This document shows, in pieces, positions 55,430 through 63,586 of a DNA stretch of 64,000 bases. The stretch is taken from the NCBI RefSeq assembly GCF_002245695.1, contig NZ_NOII01000002.1, positions 461,387-525,386 on the forward strand. The letters are read 5' to 3'. The translations under genes and the position numbers were made by a program. The stretch is from Fictibacillus aquaticus (GTDB taxonomy: Bacteria; Bacillota; Bacilli; Bacillales; Fictibacillaceae). How positions within the stretch are numbered: the stretch's first letter is position 1; the number at the start of each line of letters is the position of its first letter. Under the pieces are notes generated by a model. The model had not been told where the DNA came from. It saw only the letters and a list, made by a program, of their open reading frames with translations, and did not search any database.

Positions 55430-55640
55430 TAGTTTTACTCCTTATAAAGAAATAGTGATTAGATTAAAAGCAATTTTGTTATTAAAGTAAACTGGCTCTT
55501 AGTTTTAATTAGAAAACGACATTACCGACAGCACAAGTGACCTTGAACTCGAAAGCTATATAGTTATTGTCCATTATAAGATATAATGCCAACTGCTATG
55601 TCAAAACCGATGAAATGCTTAAAAACCTTAATAAATAAGG

Positions 55641-55673
55641 AAAATGACGTGTGCCAATTCACACGTCATTTTT
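55641..55673. terminator. Bidirectional terminator beside ytmA
   Basis: AAAATGACGTGTG-CCAATT-CACACGTCATTTTT. It lies past the ytmA stop on the minus strand. Confidence 0.85.
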
Positions 55674-55715
55674 AATGTCATTATCAATAAAGCACGTAAA
55701 AACGGAACCAAATAT

Positions 55716-56522
55716 TTAAAGAATAGGACTCTTTTCTTTGGCTTGCGTCTTCATCCAATCACATAGTGCCATAGTGATCATCCGGTTCTCAAGCGGCGGG
55801 AACGCATGGTGAAACTGAGGATAAATCCACGTTTCATGCGGCTTGCCGAGTTCCCTCAGGCATTGCTTCATCATCAGAGTATGCCCGACAGAAACGTTCT
55901 CATCTCTCATGCCGTGAATGGCAAGCAGAGGAGCACTTAGCTTTTCACAATCATATACGGGAGACCTCCATTTGTATCGCTCTGGATATTTTTCTGGCGT
56001 TCCCCCTATGACGCGCTTCATCATCCGCCGCATATCCACTCTTTCCTCATATGTTAACGCCATATCCGTCACACCGCCCCAAGTTACGACAGATTTTATT
56101 TCTGGATATTCCATCGCAGTAAACAACGCCATCGGACCGCCGCGCGAGAAGCCGAACACATGCAAGTTTGATGATTCTACTTGCGGCAAATGCTTTAGCA
56201 GCTCGTACGCTGAAAACGCATCTTCTCTATCATCACCCGCGAAATCCTCATTTCCCTCCCCGCCTTCATTTCCTCTGTAAAAAGGCGCCATGACGACAAA
56301 GCCTTGTGAAGCAAACTGGACGATACGGGCGATGCGGACCATTCCTACTTTTTTTATGCCACCTCTTAAATAAAGAAGCCCTGGAAACTTCCCTTTTGCT
56401 TTTGGCAGTGCGAGCAGCCCCTTCACCTGCAAACCGCTGCTCCAGTACGTCACTTTATAAAGCGAGATATGTGGACTAGGTGACGGAAAGCGCTGTTTCT
56501 CAATCATTGTGCCGTCCTTCAT
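55716..56522 (-). CDS. ytmA: Alpha/beta hydrolase YtmA (S9-like)
   Basis: 268 residues of the dipeptidyl-peptidase/esterase fold. YLRGGIKKVGMV is the oxyanion strand, the nucleophile serine is in FGFSRGGPMA, the Asp is in IHGMRDENVS and the His is in YPQFHHAFPP. Substrate unknown. It is divergent from ytlA, as in B. subtilis. The AAAGGAGG run is 8 bases before the ATG. Confidence 0.87.
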   Translation of the reverse strand: MKDGTMIEKQRFPSPSPHISLYKVTYWSSGLQVKGLLALPKAKGKFPGLLYLRGGIKKVGMVRIARIVQFASQGFVVMAPFYRGNEGGEGNEDFAGDDREDAFSAYELLKHLPQVESSNLHVFGFSRGGPMALFTAMEYPEIKSVVTWGGVTDMALTYEERVDMRRMMKRVIGGTPEKYPERYKWRSPVYDCEKLSAPLLAIHGMRDENVSVGHTLMMKQCLRELGKPHETWIYPQFHHAFPPLENRMITMALCDWMKTQAKEKSPIL

Positions 56523-56629
56523 ATACTCCTCCTCCTTTCACAGCTATAGGCAAACACACATTTTATAAAAAAACATATTGTATCTCATAAGGGTAAAAAC
56601 CCGCATCTTGATGTAAGAGGAGGATCTTC

Positions 56630-57637
56630 ATGAAGAGAAAATTAAGATTGCTGTTCGTGTTCCTCAGTGTTGCCGCTCTGTTCTCTTCCTTGCTTTTAGG
56701 CTGCAGCACGGATAAGAACGATTCCTTGAAAAAAGTCCGTGTCGCTGAAGTCACGCGTTCTATATTTTATGCTCCCCAATATGTTGCCATTGAAAAAGGG
56801 TTTTTTAAAGAAGAAGGGCTTGATGTACAGCTGACCACAACATGGGGCGGCGACAAGACAATGACAGCACTTCTTTCCAACGGAGCTGACGTAGCGCTCG
56901 TAGGCTCTGAAACATCCATTTATGTGTACGCACAGGGCACAAAAGATCCGGTTATCAACTTCGCACAACTGACTCAGACCGACGGTACGTTTCTAGTCGC
57001 AAGGAAGAAACCAGAATTCTTTTCTTGGGATCAGCTGAACGGATCCACTTTCCTCGGCCAGCGCAAGGGCGGAATGCCGCAGATGGCCGGTGAATTCGGA
57101 CTTAAGAAACATGGCATAGACCCGCAGAATGACCTGACGATGATCCAGAACATTGATTTTGCTAATATCGCCAACGCCTTCGCCTCCGGAACTGGAGACT
57201 ATGTACAGCTATTTGAACCGACCGCTTCTCTTTTTGAGCAGCAAGGCATCGGCTATATCGTAGCTTCATTCGGGACAGAATCGGGCAAGATCCCATACAC
57301 CACGTTTATGAGCAAGGAAAGCTATTTGAAAGAAAACCGTGAGACCATGCAAAAGTTTACAAGAGCGATTTATAAAGCGCAGCTTTGGGTGGAGAACCAC
57401 ACAGCAGCAGAAACCGCGAAAGTGATCGCTCCTTATTTTGAGGATACCACGATTGAACTAATTGAAACTGTCGTAGATCGATATAAGAGCCAGCACAGCT
57501 TTGCGCTAAACCCGATCCTCGATGAAGAAGAATGGAACAACCTGCAAAACATTATGAAAGAAGCAGGAGAGCTTCCAAAAGAAGTGAAGCATGAAGAGCT
57601 GGTGAACACGAAACTGGCGGAAAACGCTGTTAAATAG
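56630..57637 (+). CDS. ytlA: ABC transporter substrate-binding lipoprotein YtlA (NMT1/SsuA-like)
   Basis: 335 residues. A lipoprotein signal with lipobox LLLGC (Cys near 25) precedes a type II periplasmic-binding fold with APQYVAIEKGFFKEEGLDVQ and GGDKTMTALLSNGADVALVG. This family (NitT/TauT/thiamine-precursor) binds sulfonates, nitrate or pyrimidine precursors; the ligand cannot be chosen here. No TPP or other riboswitch is visible upstream. GAGGAGG precedes the ATG. First gene of ytlA-ytlC-ytlD. Confidence 0.9.
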   Translation: MKRKLRLLFVFLSVAALFSSLLLGCSTDKNDSLKKVRVAEVTRSIFYAPQYVAIEKGFFKEEGLDVQLTTTWGGDKTMTALLSNGADVALVGSETSIYVYAQGTKDPVINFAQLTQTDGTFLVARKKPEFFSWDQLNGSTFLGQRKGGMPQMAGEFGLKKHGIDPQNDLTMIQNIDFANIANAFASGTGDYVQLFEPTASLFEQQGIGYIVASFGTESGKIPYTTFMSKESYLKENRETMQKFTRAIYKAQLWVENHTAAETAKVIAPYFEDTTIELIETVVDRYKSQHSFALNPILDEEEWNNLQNIMKEAGELPKEVKHEELVNTKLAENAVK

Positions 57638-57660
57638 AGACAGAGAAGGGGGTAAACCTG

Positions 57661-58440
57661 GTGGCCTTCCTGCAAATCAAATCGGCCGGGCAGATCTATT
57701 TTACAAAGCATTCGGCCACACCCGCACTAGAAGATATCTCGCTGTCAGTTAAAGAGGGGGAGTTCGTCTCCCTCCTTGGCCCAAGTGGCTGCGGCAAATC
57801 AACGCTTCTGTCCATCATCTCCGGCTTGCTTCGTCCTACGAGTGGAACGGTACTGCTGAAAGGCGAGAAAATCACTGGCCCGCATCCTAAAATCGGATAT
57901 ATGCTTCAGCAGGACTATTTGTTTCCATGGAAGACGATTGAAGAAAATATTCTGGTTGGGTTAAAGCTGAAAAAAGAATTGACTGCTGATAAAAAAAATG
58001 AAGTCTTCTCTCTTCTAAAGCAGACCGGTCTTTATCATACGCGAAACCAGTATCCTTCACAGCTTTCAGGAGGTATGAGGCAGCGTATCGCCCTCGTGCG
58101 TACGCTTGCGACGAAGCCTCACCTGCTGCTGCTCGATGAGCCGTTTTCCGCATTAGATTACCAGACGAAGCTGAAGCTCGAAGACTTAGTATCTGCTACA
58201 TTGAAAAAAAACCAAAAAACAGCCGTACTCGTTACTCATGACATCGGCGAAGCTATTGCCATGAGTGATACGATCGTCCTCCTTTCAACAAACCCGGGAA
58301 GGCTTTTCTGTACATTCCAGGTCCCTCTATCTTTACGAAGACTGTCACCTTTTGAGGCAAGGCAGCATGCAGACTTCCCCCTTCTTTTTCAGCAAATATG
58401 GGAGGAGCTGGAGCAAATTGAACAAAACGACAGTGAATAG
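57661..58440 (+). CDS. ytlC: ABC transporter ATP-binding protein YtlC
   Basis: 259 residues. Walker A is [12 protein letters not shown], the Q-loop is [10 protein letters not shown], the signature is [14 protein letters not shown], Walker B is [12 protein letters not shown] and the H-loop is VLVTHD. It powers import through YtlD. The GTG start has AAGGGGG 8 bases before it. The last 23 bases overlap ytlD. Confidence 0.95.
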   Translation: MAFLQIKSAGQIYFTKHSATPALEDISLSVKEGEFVSLLGPSGCGKSTLLSIISGLLRPTSGTVLLKGEKITGPHPKIGYMLQQDYLFPWKTIEENILVGLKLKKELTADKKNEVFSLLKQTGLYHTRNQYPSQLSGGMRQRIALVRTLATKPHLLLLDEPFSALDYQTKLKLEDLVSATLKKNQKTAVLVTHDIGEAIAMSDTIVLLSTNPGRLFCTFQVPLSLRRLSPFEARQHADFPLLFQQIWEELEQIEQNDSE

Positions 58441-59221
58441 TGCACATGCTCGTTATTTAAAAAAAGCAAAAAAAGAAAACTGGATCGTACGGCTCATGCA
58501 GTTCGCTATATTTATCGGCTTTTTTGCTTTTTGGGAAATAAGCTCAAGAACGGAAATGATCGATCCGCTTCTTTTCAGTTCACCATCAAGGATTTTCAGC
58601 CTTTTTATAACAAAAATGGCTGACGGCTCACTTTTAGTCAATACTGGAATCACCCTTTTTGAAACGATACTTGGTTTTATTTTGGGGACTTTGTTTGGAA
58701 CTGTTCTTGCTGCTTTATTCTGGTGGTCACCCCTCTTTTCTAAAGTGATGGACCCCTACCTTGTTATTTTAAATGCCATGCCTAAGGTTGCCCTAGGACC
58801 AATCCTCATCGTAGCACTTGGACCAAACATGGGCTCAATCATCGCGATGGGAATCCTGATCTCAGTCATCATCACAACCATTGTCGTTTATACAGCATTC
58901 AGAAATGTAGATCCGAACTATTTAAAGGTTATCCAGTCTTTTGGAGGAACAAAGAAGCAATGTTTCTTTGAAGTCATCCTCCCCGCTTGTTTTCCTACCA
59001 TTGTTTCAAGTTTAAAGGTTAATGTGGGGCTTTCTTGGGTCGGGGTAATCGTTGGGGAGTTTCTTGTTTCAAAACAGGGTCTCGGTTATATGATCATCTA
59101 TGGATTCCAAGTGTTTAATTTTACACTTGTTCTGCTGAGCCTTGTCATGATCGCATTCCTTGCGACCATTATGTATCAGCTAGTTGAACAAATCGAAAAA
59201 AAACTGATCCGCAGCCGTTAA
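58418..59221 (+). CDS. ytlD: ABC transporter permease YtlD
   Basis: 267 residues with six TM helices and the coupling loop [18 protein letters not shown] near residue 185, typical of BPD_transp_1 permeases of the NitT/TauT/SsuC group. TTG at 58418 lies inside the ytlC end and follows GGAGGAG; the longer frame to 58265 is a shadow of ytlC. It completes the importer with YtlA and YtlC. Confidence 0.92.
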   Translation: MNKTTVNSAHARYLKKAKKENWIVRLMQFAIFIGFFAFWEISSRTEMIDPLLFSSPSRIFSLFITKMADGSLLVNTGITLFETILGFILGTLFGTVLAALFWWSPLFSKVMDPYLVILNAMPKVALGPILIVALGPNMGSIIAMGILISVIITTIVVYTAFRNVDPNYLKVIQSFGGTKKQCFFEVILPACFPTIVSSLKVNVGLSWVGVIVGEFLVSKQGLGYMIIYGFQVFNFTLVLLSLVMIAFLATIMYQLVEQIEKKLIRSR

Positions 59222-59228
59222 GCTTTAA

Positions 59229-59708
59229 TCAGACCAGTTCTTTCTCTTTTAAGTATTTCATGCTTTCGAGGAGGACCTGGTCTTTCATCATAAAGCTAAA
59301 TTTTTTGTCCGTCTGAAAACCTTCAGGAAGCTCTTCAAACAATACAGGTCCGTTCGTTTCGTAATAGCGCTGTTTAATTAGAAGCTTATCAACAGTGGCG
59401 AAATATATGTTTTTTACAATGAGTCCGCCTTTTCCATCCACATGATATTGTCCGAGATAGCGAAGTTCAGCAACGTGACCGCCTGTTTCCTCGAATACTT
59501 CCCTAACAGCTGCATCATCAGCTGTTTCACCGGGTTCTACCTTGCCCCCTGGAAATTCAATCCCACGCCTTGGGTGTTCAGTCAGCAGCCATTGCTCCTT
59601 AAATCGACACAATACCCAGACATGCCTCGGATCGGTAGAAAAAGGGTGATCGGTGAACGAAAGCTGAACAGTGTTGTCATAATAATCTTTGAATGTCATA
59701 ATCTCCAT
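59229..59708 (-). CDS. ytkD: Nudix hydrolase YtkD
   Basis: 159 residues with a complete Nudix box: GKVEPGETADDAAVREVFEE plus TGG. YtkD of B. subtilis hydrolyses 8-oxo-dGTP and other NTPs, lowering oxidative mutagenesis. The ATG at 59708 follows AGGA; an ATG three codons later is an alternative start. It is convergent with ytlD, 7 bases apart, as in B. subtilis. Confidence 0.92.
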   Translation of the reverse strand: MEIMTFKDYYDNTVQLSFTDHPFSTDPRHVWVLCRFKEQWLLTEHPRRGIEFPGGKVEPGETADDAAVREVFEETGGHVAELRYLGQYHVDGKGGLIVKNIYFATVDKLLIKQRYYETNGPVLFEELPEGFQTDKKFSFMMKDQVLLESMKYLKEKELV

Positions 59709-59825
59709 TTTCCTGCTCCATCTGAATCATTTCCTCTATTTTAAATAAGCGGCGTCATAAAGTCCAATTTGAATGAAAGCTTATTCATTCTAGTATGGCA
59801 AGATGTTGAGCAAAAAAATCCTTGC

Positions 59826-60344
59826 TTACTTTACATGAACAAATGTGATGATCCATTTATCTTTCTTTTTCTCAGCACCTAGCGTAATCTCATAGCTGCC
59901 GTATAAATCACTGCTGTTTTTTTGAACAATGTGATAAGAATTTTCATTTATCTTGACCGTTTCAAACGGTTTCCCTTCCTCAAACCATGGCGGCAGTTCA
60001 GTCGGAATAACATACAGTGCGCCATCCTTTTCTTCATAGAGGCCGTTTACATAATAGGCAGCCACTTTAGGGCTCGATACTTCACTTATATAATGAATGA
60101 GACCGCTTTTATTTTTGAAACGCAGTACTTTGTAATTTTCGTCTGTCTTCTGTTTAAGCCTGTTCATAAATTCTGCTGCAAGGACCTCAGGATTAAGCTG
60201 AGTGTTTTTAGGCGTATCTTCAGCTACTGCCGTTTTTTCTCCAAGCACCATTGTGCCGGTATCTTTGGAGGAGTCATGAATCAGGTTAGGTGATAGCACA
60301 AATGTAATAGCAAGAACTGCAATAAGGGCAACTAACTTTTTCAA
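59826..60344 (-). CDS. Exported protein of unknown function
   Basis: 172 residues. It has an N-terminal signal or anchor (KKLVALIAVLAITFVLSPNL, about 2-21), then a soluble extracytoplasmic domain with KVLRFKNKSGLIHYISEVSS and YEITLGAEKKKDKWIITFV, suggesting a small beta-rich fold. No cysteine lipobox. TTG at 60344 follows GGTGG by 6 bases; the 18 codons upstream include the SD and are rejected. Not recognised. Confidence 0.65.
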   Translation of the reverse strand: MKKLVALIAVLAITFVLSPNLIHDSSKDTGTMVLGEKTAVAEDTPKNTQLNPEVLAAEFMNRLKQKTDENYKVLRFKNKSGLIHYISEVSSPKVAAYYVNGLYEEKDGALYVIPTELPPWFEEGKPFETVKINENSYHIVQKNSSDLYGSYEITLGAEKKKDKWIITFVHVK

Positions 60345-60432
60345 TGAAACCCACCGCCTCTTCGTTGTTTTATTACTATAATGTATTCCTTGTCCCACAA
60401 GATCTAAACCCTTTTTTTGTGAAAAAATGTAT

Positions 60433-60720
60433 TTATCCTTTCAATTGCGAAGACTTTTGCTTGTTTTTACCACCATTTCTTCCTGCTTTTCCGATTTCAT
60501 AAAGCCCTGTTCCAGCTAGCCCTGCGATCGCGCCTGACCAGATTCTCATTTCAACTGGCATTTCGGCAAACGGGTATCCGAGCAAACCTGCAGCAATACC
60601 GGTAAAAAAGCTGAATAAGGGTATATATTTCTTACGGATCGAAATCGTCCGTTTGGCCAGTTCTACCAATCCTGTTACGACTGGCGCAAGAAACGATGCG
60701 AAAAGCAATACGTCCTCCAT
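60433..60720 (-). CDS. Small holin-like membrane protein (YtkC position)
   Basis: 95 residues with two or three TM helices (LFASFLAPVVTGLVELA, FSFFTGIAAGLLGYPFA and WSGAIAGLAGTGLYEIG) and a basic tail (GRNGGKNKQKSSQ). This resembles A118/LL-H-type phage holins, and B. subtilis has a similar gene, ytkC, after ytkD. No endolysin is adjacent, so it is not a lysis cassette. AGGAGG is 6 bases before the ATG at 60720; the longer frame is rejected. Confidence 0.65.
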   Translation of the reverse strand: MEDVLLFASFLAPVVTGLVELAKRTISIRKKYIPLFSFFTGIAAGLLGYPFAEMPVEMRIWSGAIAGLAGTGLYEIGKAGRNGGKNKQKSSQLKG

Positions 60721-60926
60721 GGCTGACCTCCTATAGTAAAAAAATGAAATAAAAGTCTTTAAGAAAAGATTCCACCTAGATTTGATGTATCCTCTTCTTT
60801 TATGCAAAGACTTTTAGCCCTCACACGACGAAATTCGACGCATACACTATATTTGTTGGAAATAGTGTTATTCCTTTTATATTGGAACATACTATGGAAA
60901 AAGAATGTAAGACTGGAGTGAGTTTC

Positions 60927-61139
60927 ATGGGAGAAAAGGACGATCTTTACCTCATTCAGCTGGAGTCCAATAAAGTCTCATGGTGGGAATATGCCAGAAA
61001 AGTAGCGCCGCCAAAAAGGCCGGATCAATACTTAACCTACTGGTCATTTCTTAAAAACCGAGGCAAGCTGCCAAAGAGGATTGTAAAAGAAGCAGAATGG
61101 CGGATGGAAGCACGCCGTAAAGGGCTTCTTGATTCTTAA
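60927..61139 (+). CDS. Small protein of unknown function (70 aa)
   Basis: 70 residues, Trp- and Lys-rich (VSWWEYARKVAPPKRPDQYL, then WSFLKNRGKLPKRIV), no TM helix. GGAGTGAG lies 4-5 bases before the ATG at 60927, and an AT-rich promoter-like region (TTATATTGGAACATACTATGG) precedes it. I do not recognise it. Codon use is like the neighbours, and the SD makes it likely real. Confidence 0.6.
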   Translation: MGEKDDLYLIQLESNKVSWWEYARKVAPPKRPDQYLTYWSFLKNRGKLPKRIVKEAEWRMEARRKGLLDS

Positions 61140-61203
61140 TAAAAGTTTGGCTGACGACTGGCCTATAAGTGTCAGCCATATTTAATCTACTTTTTAAATG
61201 TAA

Positions 61204-61235
61204 AAAAACCCCGTATCCAGCAGATACGGGGTTTT
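61204..61235. terminator. Terminator between two small genes
   Basis: ACCCCGTATC-CAGCA-GATACGGGGT with A/T runs on both sides. It serves the minus-strand 62-aa gene and probably the plus-strand 70-aa gene. Confidence 0.88.
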
Positions 61236-61238
61236 GGC

Positions 61239-61427
61239 TTAAGCCCTGATGTTATGTAGCTTCTTGTAAAGCTTATATAAATTTTTCGCTTTCTCTTCAT
61301 CCATCGGCGTGTTACCGTTCTCTAAGTCTGTCAGCTCTGCATCTACAATTTCCAGCGCATATCTTTGGTTCAAAAGCGCTTCAATAAGACACTCTTTTTC
61401 CTGTGATGTAAACCGGACATTTTCCAT
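61239..61427 (-). CDS. Small helical protein of unknown function (62 aa)
   Basis: 62 residues, predicted two or three helices (TSQEKECLIEALLNQRYALE, then EEKAKNLYKLYKKLHNI), charged, no TM helix. AAGGGGTGAT precedes the ATG and a good terminator follows the stop, so it is a complete single-gene unit. Not recognised; an Abp/Spo0E-like helical hairpin is conceivable but not supported by a key motif. Confidence 0.6.
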   Translation of the reverse strand: MENVRFTSQEKECLIEALLNQRYALEIVDAELTDLENGNTPMDEEKAKNLYKLYKKLHNIRA

Positions 61428-61580
61428 ATATAATCACCCCTTCAGCCTGCTTCTTTTATTATACTGTGCGGGCAGGTGAAGTGCTTTACGAAAATTCTGG
61501 TAACTGTACACGAACACGTCTTTGTCGCTATTTGCCGAAACAATCCAACTTCCTCACTAGAGGTAAAATAAATGATTATA

Positions 61581-61769
61581 TTATCCTAAAAGGTCATGGT
61601 CCTGACTGCTGTTCTGCCGCCATTCTCTTTCGAGTTCAGATAATGTCCAATCTTGCAGATGGCGGTGATCCTCAATACCATGCGTTCCTTTATGGATTAG
61701 CTGCTGTATTAAATAAGCTTTTCGCCCTTCAACCGCTCTTCTTAACATTCCTTTTTCGAATTCCATCAT
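61581..61769 (-). CDS. Fur-regulated basic protein-like (FbpA type)
   Basis: 62 residues. The run RRAVEGRKAYLIQQLIHKGT followed by DHRHLQDWTLSELERE follows the pattern of the FbpA family, small proteins that in B. subtilis help the FsrA RNA spare iron. A real Fur box (GATAATGATAATCATTATC) is not seen; only a half-site GATAATG occurs upstream on the minus strand. GGAGTG precedes the ATG. Assignment is moderate. Confidence 0.5.
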   Translation of the reverse strand: MMEFEKGMLRRAVEGRKAYLIQQLIHKGTHGIEDHRHLQDWTLSELEREWRQNSSQDHDLLG

Positions 61770-61832
61770 TGTTCACTCCGGTTTTTTTCCAACATTATCT
61801 CCACTCTTGAACTCTGATAAACGCTGGAGCAT

Positions 61833-61857
61833 AAAAAAACCGCCAAAAAAGGCGGGG
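61833..61857 (-). terminator. Terminator of the 53-aa gene
   Basis: On the minus strand CCGCC-TTTTTT-GGCGG is followed by TTTTTTTAT, 17 bases past the stop at 61875. Confidence 0.75.
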
Positions 61858-61874
61858 CAAGAAAAGCAAGTTAT

Positions 61875-62036
61875 TCATGAAACTGAATTTTTCCATTGCT
61901 CATAAACAGATGACGGAGCATTCCAGCACAGCCACGAAACCATCGTTTTAACTCCCTGCTGGCTTACATGCCAATATTCATAGCGTCTTTTCGATAAATT
62001 TTCGTATATCCCTGATGCTTGTACCCAGCCGTCCAT
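61875..62036 (-). CDS. Small Trp-rich protein of unknown function (53 aa)
   Basis: An open frame of 53 codons, MDGWVQASGIYENLSKRRYE at the start and NAPSSVYEQWKNSVS at the end, with five tryptophans and no TM helix. GAGGAGGGG lies 4 bases before the ATG, and a terminator follows at once, so promoter-proximal and distal signs of a gene are both present. No family recognised. It is missed by length cut-offs. Confidence 0.6.
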   Translation of the reverse strand: MDGWVQASGIYENLSKRRYEYWHVSQQGVKTMVSWLCWNAPSSVYEQWKNSVS

Positions 62037-62193
62037 TTTACCCCTCCTCTTTTGTTATGCTTACATATTCTTCGTTTACATCATGCTTCCCTTTTTTTCT
62101 CGTTTGCTAACTTATGACAAAAGGTAACAATAGAACATAGACTTACATTTATACTGTGTATACTTCACGAAATTATACGAAGGAGGAGAAGCT

Positions 62194-62799
62194 TTGAACA
62201 CATTCTTGTCACAGCCCACTCTCACTCTCGCAAAATCCTTGATCGGCATGGAACTAATCCATCAAACCGCTGAAGGCATAACATCGGGAATCATAGTTGA
62301 AACGGAAGCTTATAAGGGCCCCGAAGACAGAGCTGCTCACTCTTATGGAGACAGAAGGACAAAGCGTACTGAAGTTATGTTCGGCCCGCCCGGCCATATT
62401 TATATGTATTTCATTTACGGTATGCATGTATGCTTCAACATTGTCTCAGGTCCTCCCGGCAAGCCGGAAGCTGTCCTGATAAGAGCAATTGAGCCTTTAA
62501 AAGGAATCGATTTAATGAAGGAAAGAAGATATTCATCACACAAGAAGCTTCCTCATCCAAATAAAATTCTTTTGAATCTTACAAGCGGTCCAGGTAAACT
62601 TTGCAAAGCGATGGGTCTTGGACTTGATTTGTACGGAATAAAGCTGAATGAAGGTCCAGTCTTTTTAAAAGAACACAAAAAAATACCCGCCAGCATGATT
62701 GAGGCGGGTCCGAGAATTAACGTTTCTTATGCAGAAGAAGCAGCATTCTATCCATGGAGATTCTGGCTGAAAGGAAATCCTTACGTGTCCAGAATATGA
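62194..62799 (+). CDS. mpg: 3-methyladenine DNA glycosylase (Mpg/AAG family)
   Basis: 201 residues removing alkylated purines in base-excision repair. Family landmarks: GIIVETEAYKGPEDRAAHSYG (catalytic Glu, AAHS), RRTKRTEVMFGPPGHIYMY, AVLIRAIEP and the ending WRFWLKGNPYVSR. It corresponds to B. subtilis YxlJ. The start is TTG with AAGGAGGAG before it. The 3' end overlaps the convergent membrane-protein gene by 19 bases. Confidence 0.94.
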   Translation: MNTFLSQPTLTLAKSLIGMELIHQTAEGITSGIIVETEAYKGPEDRAAHSYGDRRTKRTEVMFGPPGHIYMYFIYGMHVCFNIVSGPPGKPEAVLIRAIEPLKGIDLMKERRYSSHKKLPHPNKILLNLTSGPGKLCKAMGLGLDLYGIKLNEGPVFLKEHKKIPASMIEAGPRINVSYAEEAAFYPWRFWLKGNPYVSRI

Positions 62800-63476
62800 C
62801 CTCCGCGAGAGGAGTAAACTTCATGATCACCTTCATAAGAAGGAATATGGTGATCTTCTTCAAGTAAAGAAATAGTTTCCGAAACAGAATGTGTCATCTG
62901 AATTATTTGATGCAGCTTGTTGCGCTGTCTTAGTTCAAAAATAAGGTACCAGACGGCAGTAAAAAGAGCGGTCTTCAAAAAGAACTCCCTGTCTAATCCA
63001 TTTGAATATGCCCATTCAGATACATAAGCAGACAGTACTCCTGCAGTGAATGAAGCACTAAGGATATATAAAAGCGAACGATTCACGGTGCGCCTTCTCG
63101 TTTTTAAGTAAGCCTGAATAGAGTTTAATTCTTCTTTATTAAATCGAAGCAGCCTGCTTCTTGCTGTTTTATGGTTAGCAACGATTCCTTTTGACGTTTC
63201 GTATTCCCAAACATGAGAAAGGAATAATTTGTATTCAGCAGAGCCAGCTGATGGGGTGACCATTTTTTTATGTATAAAATTATGAAGAGCATAATATTCA
63301 GCTGCCTTTTCCATGATACGCAGCACGATAAACAGTCCTAGAAGAACGGCAGCAAAACGGAAGGCAAAGAATCCGCCTAAATATTCTCCAAGCTTGTAAA
63401 CAGGATAAATAACATCCATTGTTTTGACAGATATAATTTTTAATGTAATTTCCAATAATTCTGCTAAACGATCCAA
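62781..63476 (-). CDS. Membrane protein of unknown function
   Basis: 231 residues with about four TM helices (FFAFRFAAVLLGLFIVLRI, LLYILSASFTAGVLSAYV and FLKTALFTAVWYLIFEL) and charged loops. A C-terminal cytoplasmic tail (EEDHHIPSYEGDHEVYSS) is rich in His and acids. Not recognised. The TTG start follows CAGGGG. Its stop lies within the end of mpg. Confidence 0.65.
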   Translation of the reverse strand: MDRLAELLEITLKIISVKTMDVIYPVYKLGEYLGGFFAFRFAAVLLGLFIVLRIMEKAAEYYALHNFIHKKMVTPSAGSAEYKLFLSHVWEYETSKGIVANHKTARSRLLRFNKEELNSIQAYLKTRRRTVNRSLLYILSASFTAGVLSAYVSEWAYSNGLDREFFLKTALFTAVWYLIFELRQRNKLHQIIQMTHSVSETISLLEEDHHIPSYEGDHEVYSSRGGHILDT

Positions 63477-63586
63477 GAAATCAGCCCCTGTATTATTCTC
63501 TTTTTAAATACTACCATGAATAGGATGATGATGGGATAATTTTACTCAAATCTTTTTAATTGCCTATTATTATAAATATCTACGCC

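Noticed and set aside
60433..60720. Prophage lysis cassette
   Set aside because: A single holin-like gene without endolysin or other phage genes; the neighbours are chromosomal.
61770..61830. Fur box before the FbpA-like gene
   Set aside because: Only a GATAATG half-site is present; a full 7-1-7 palindrome is absent.
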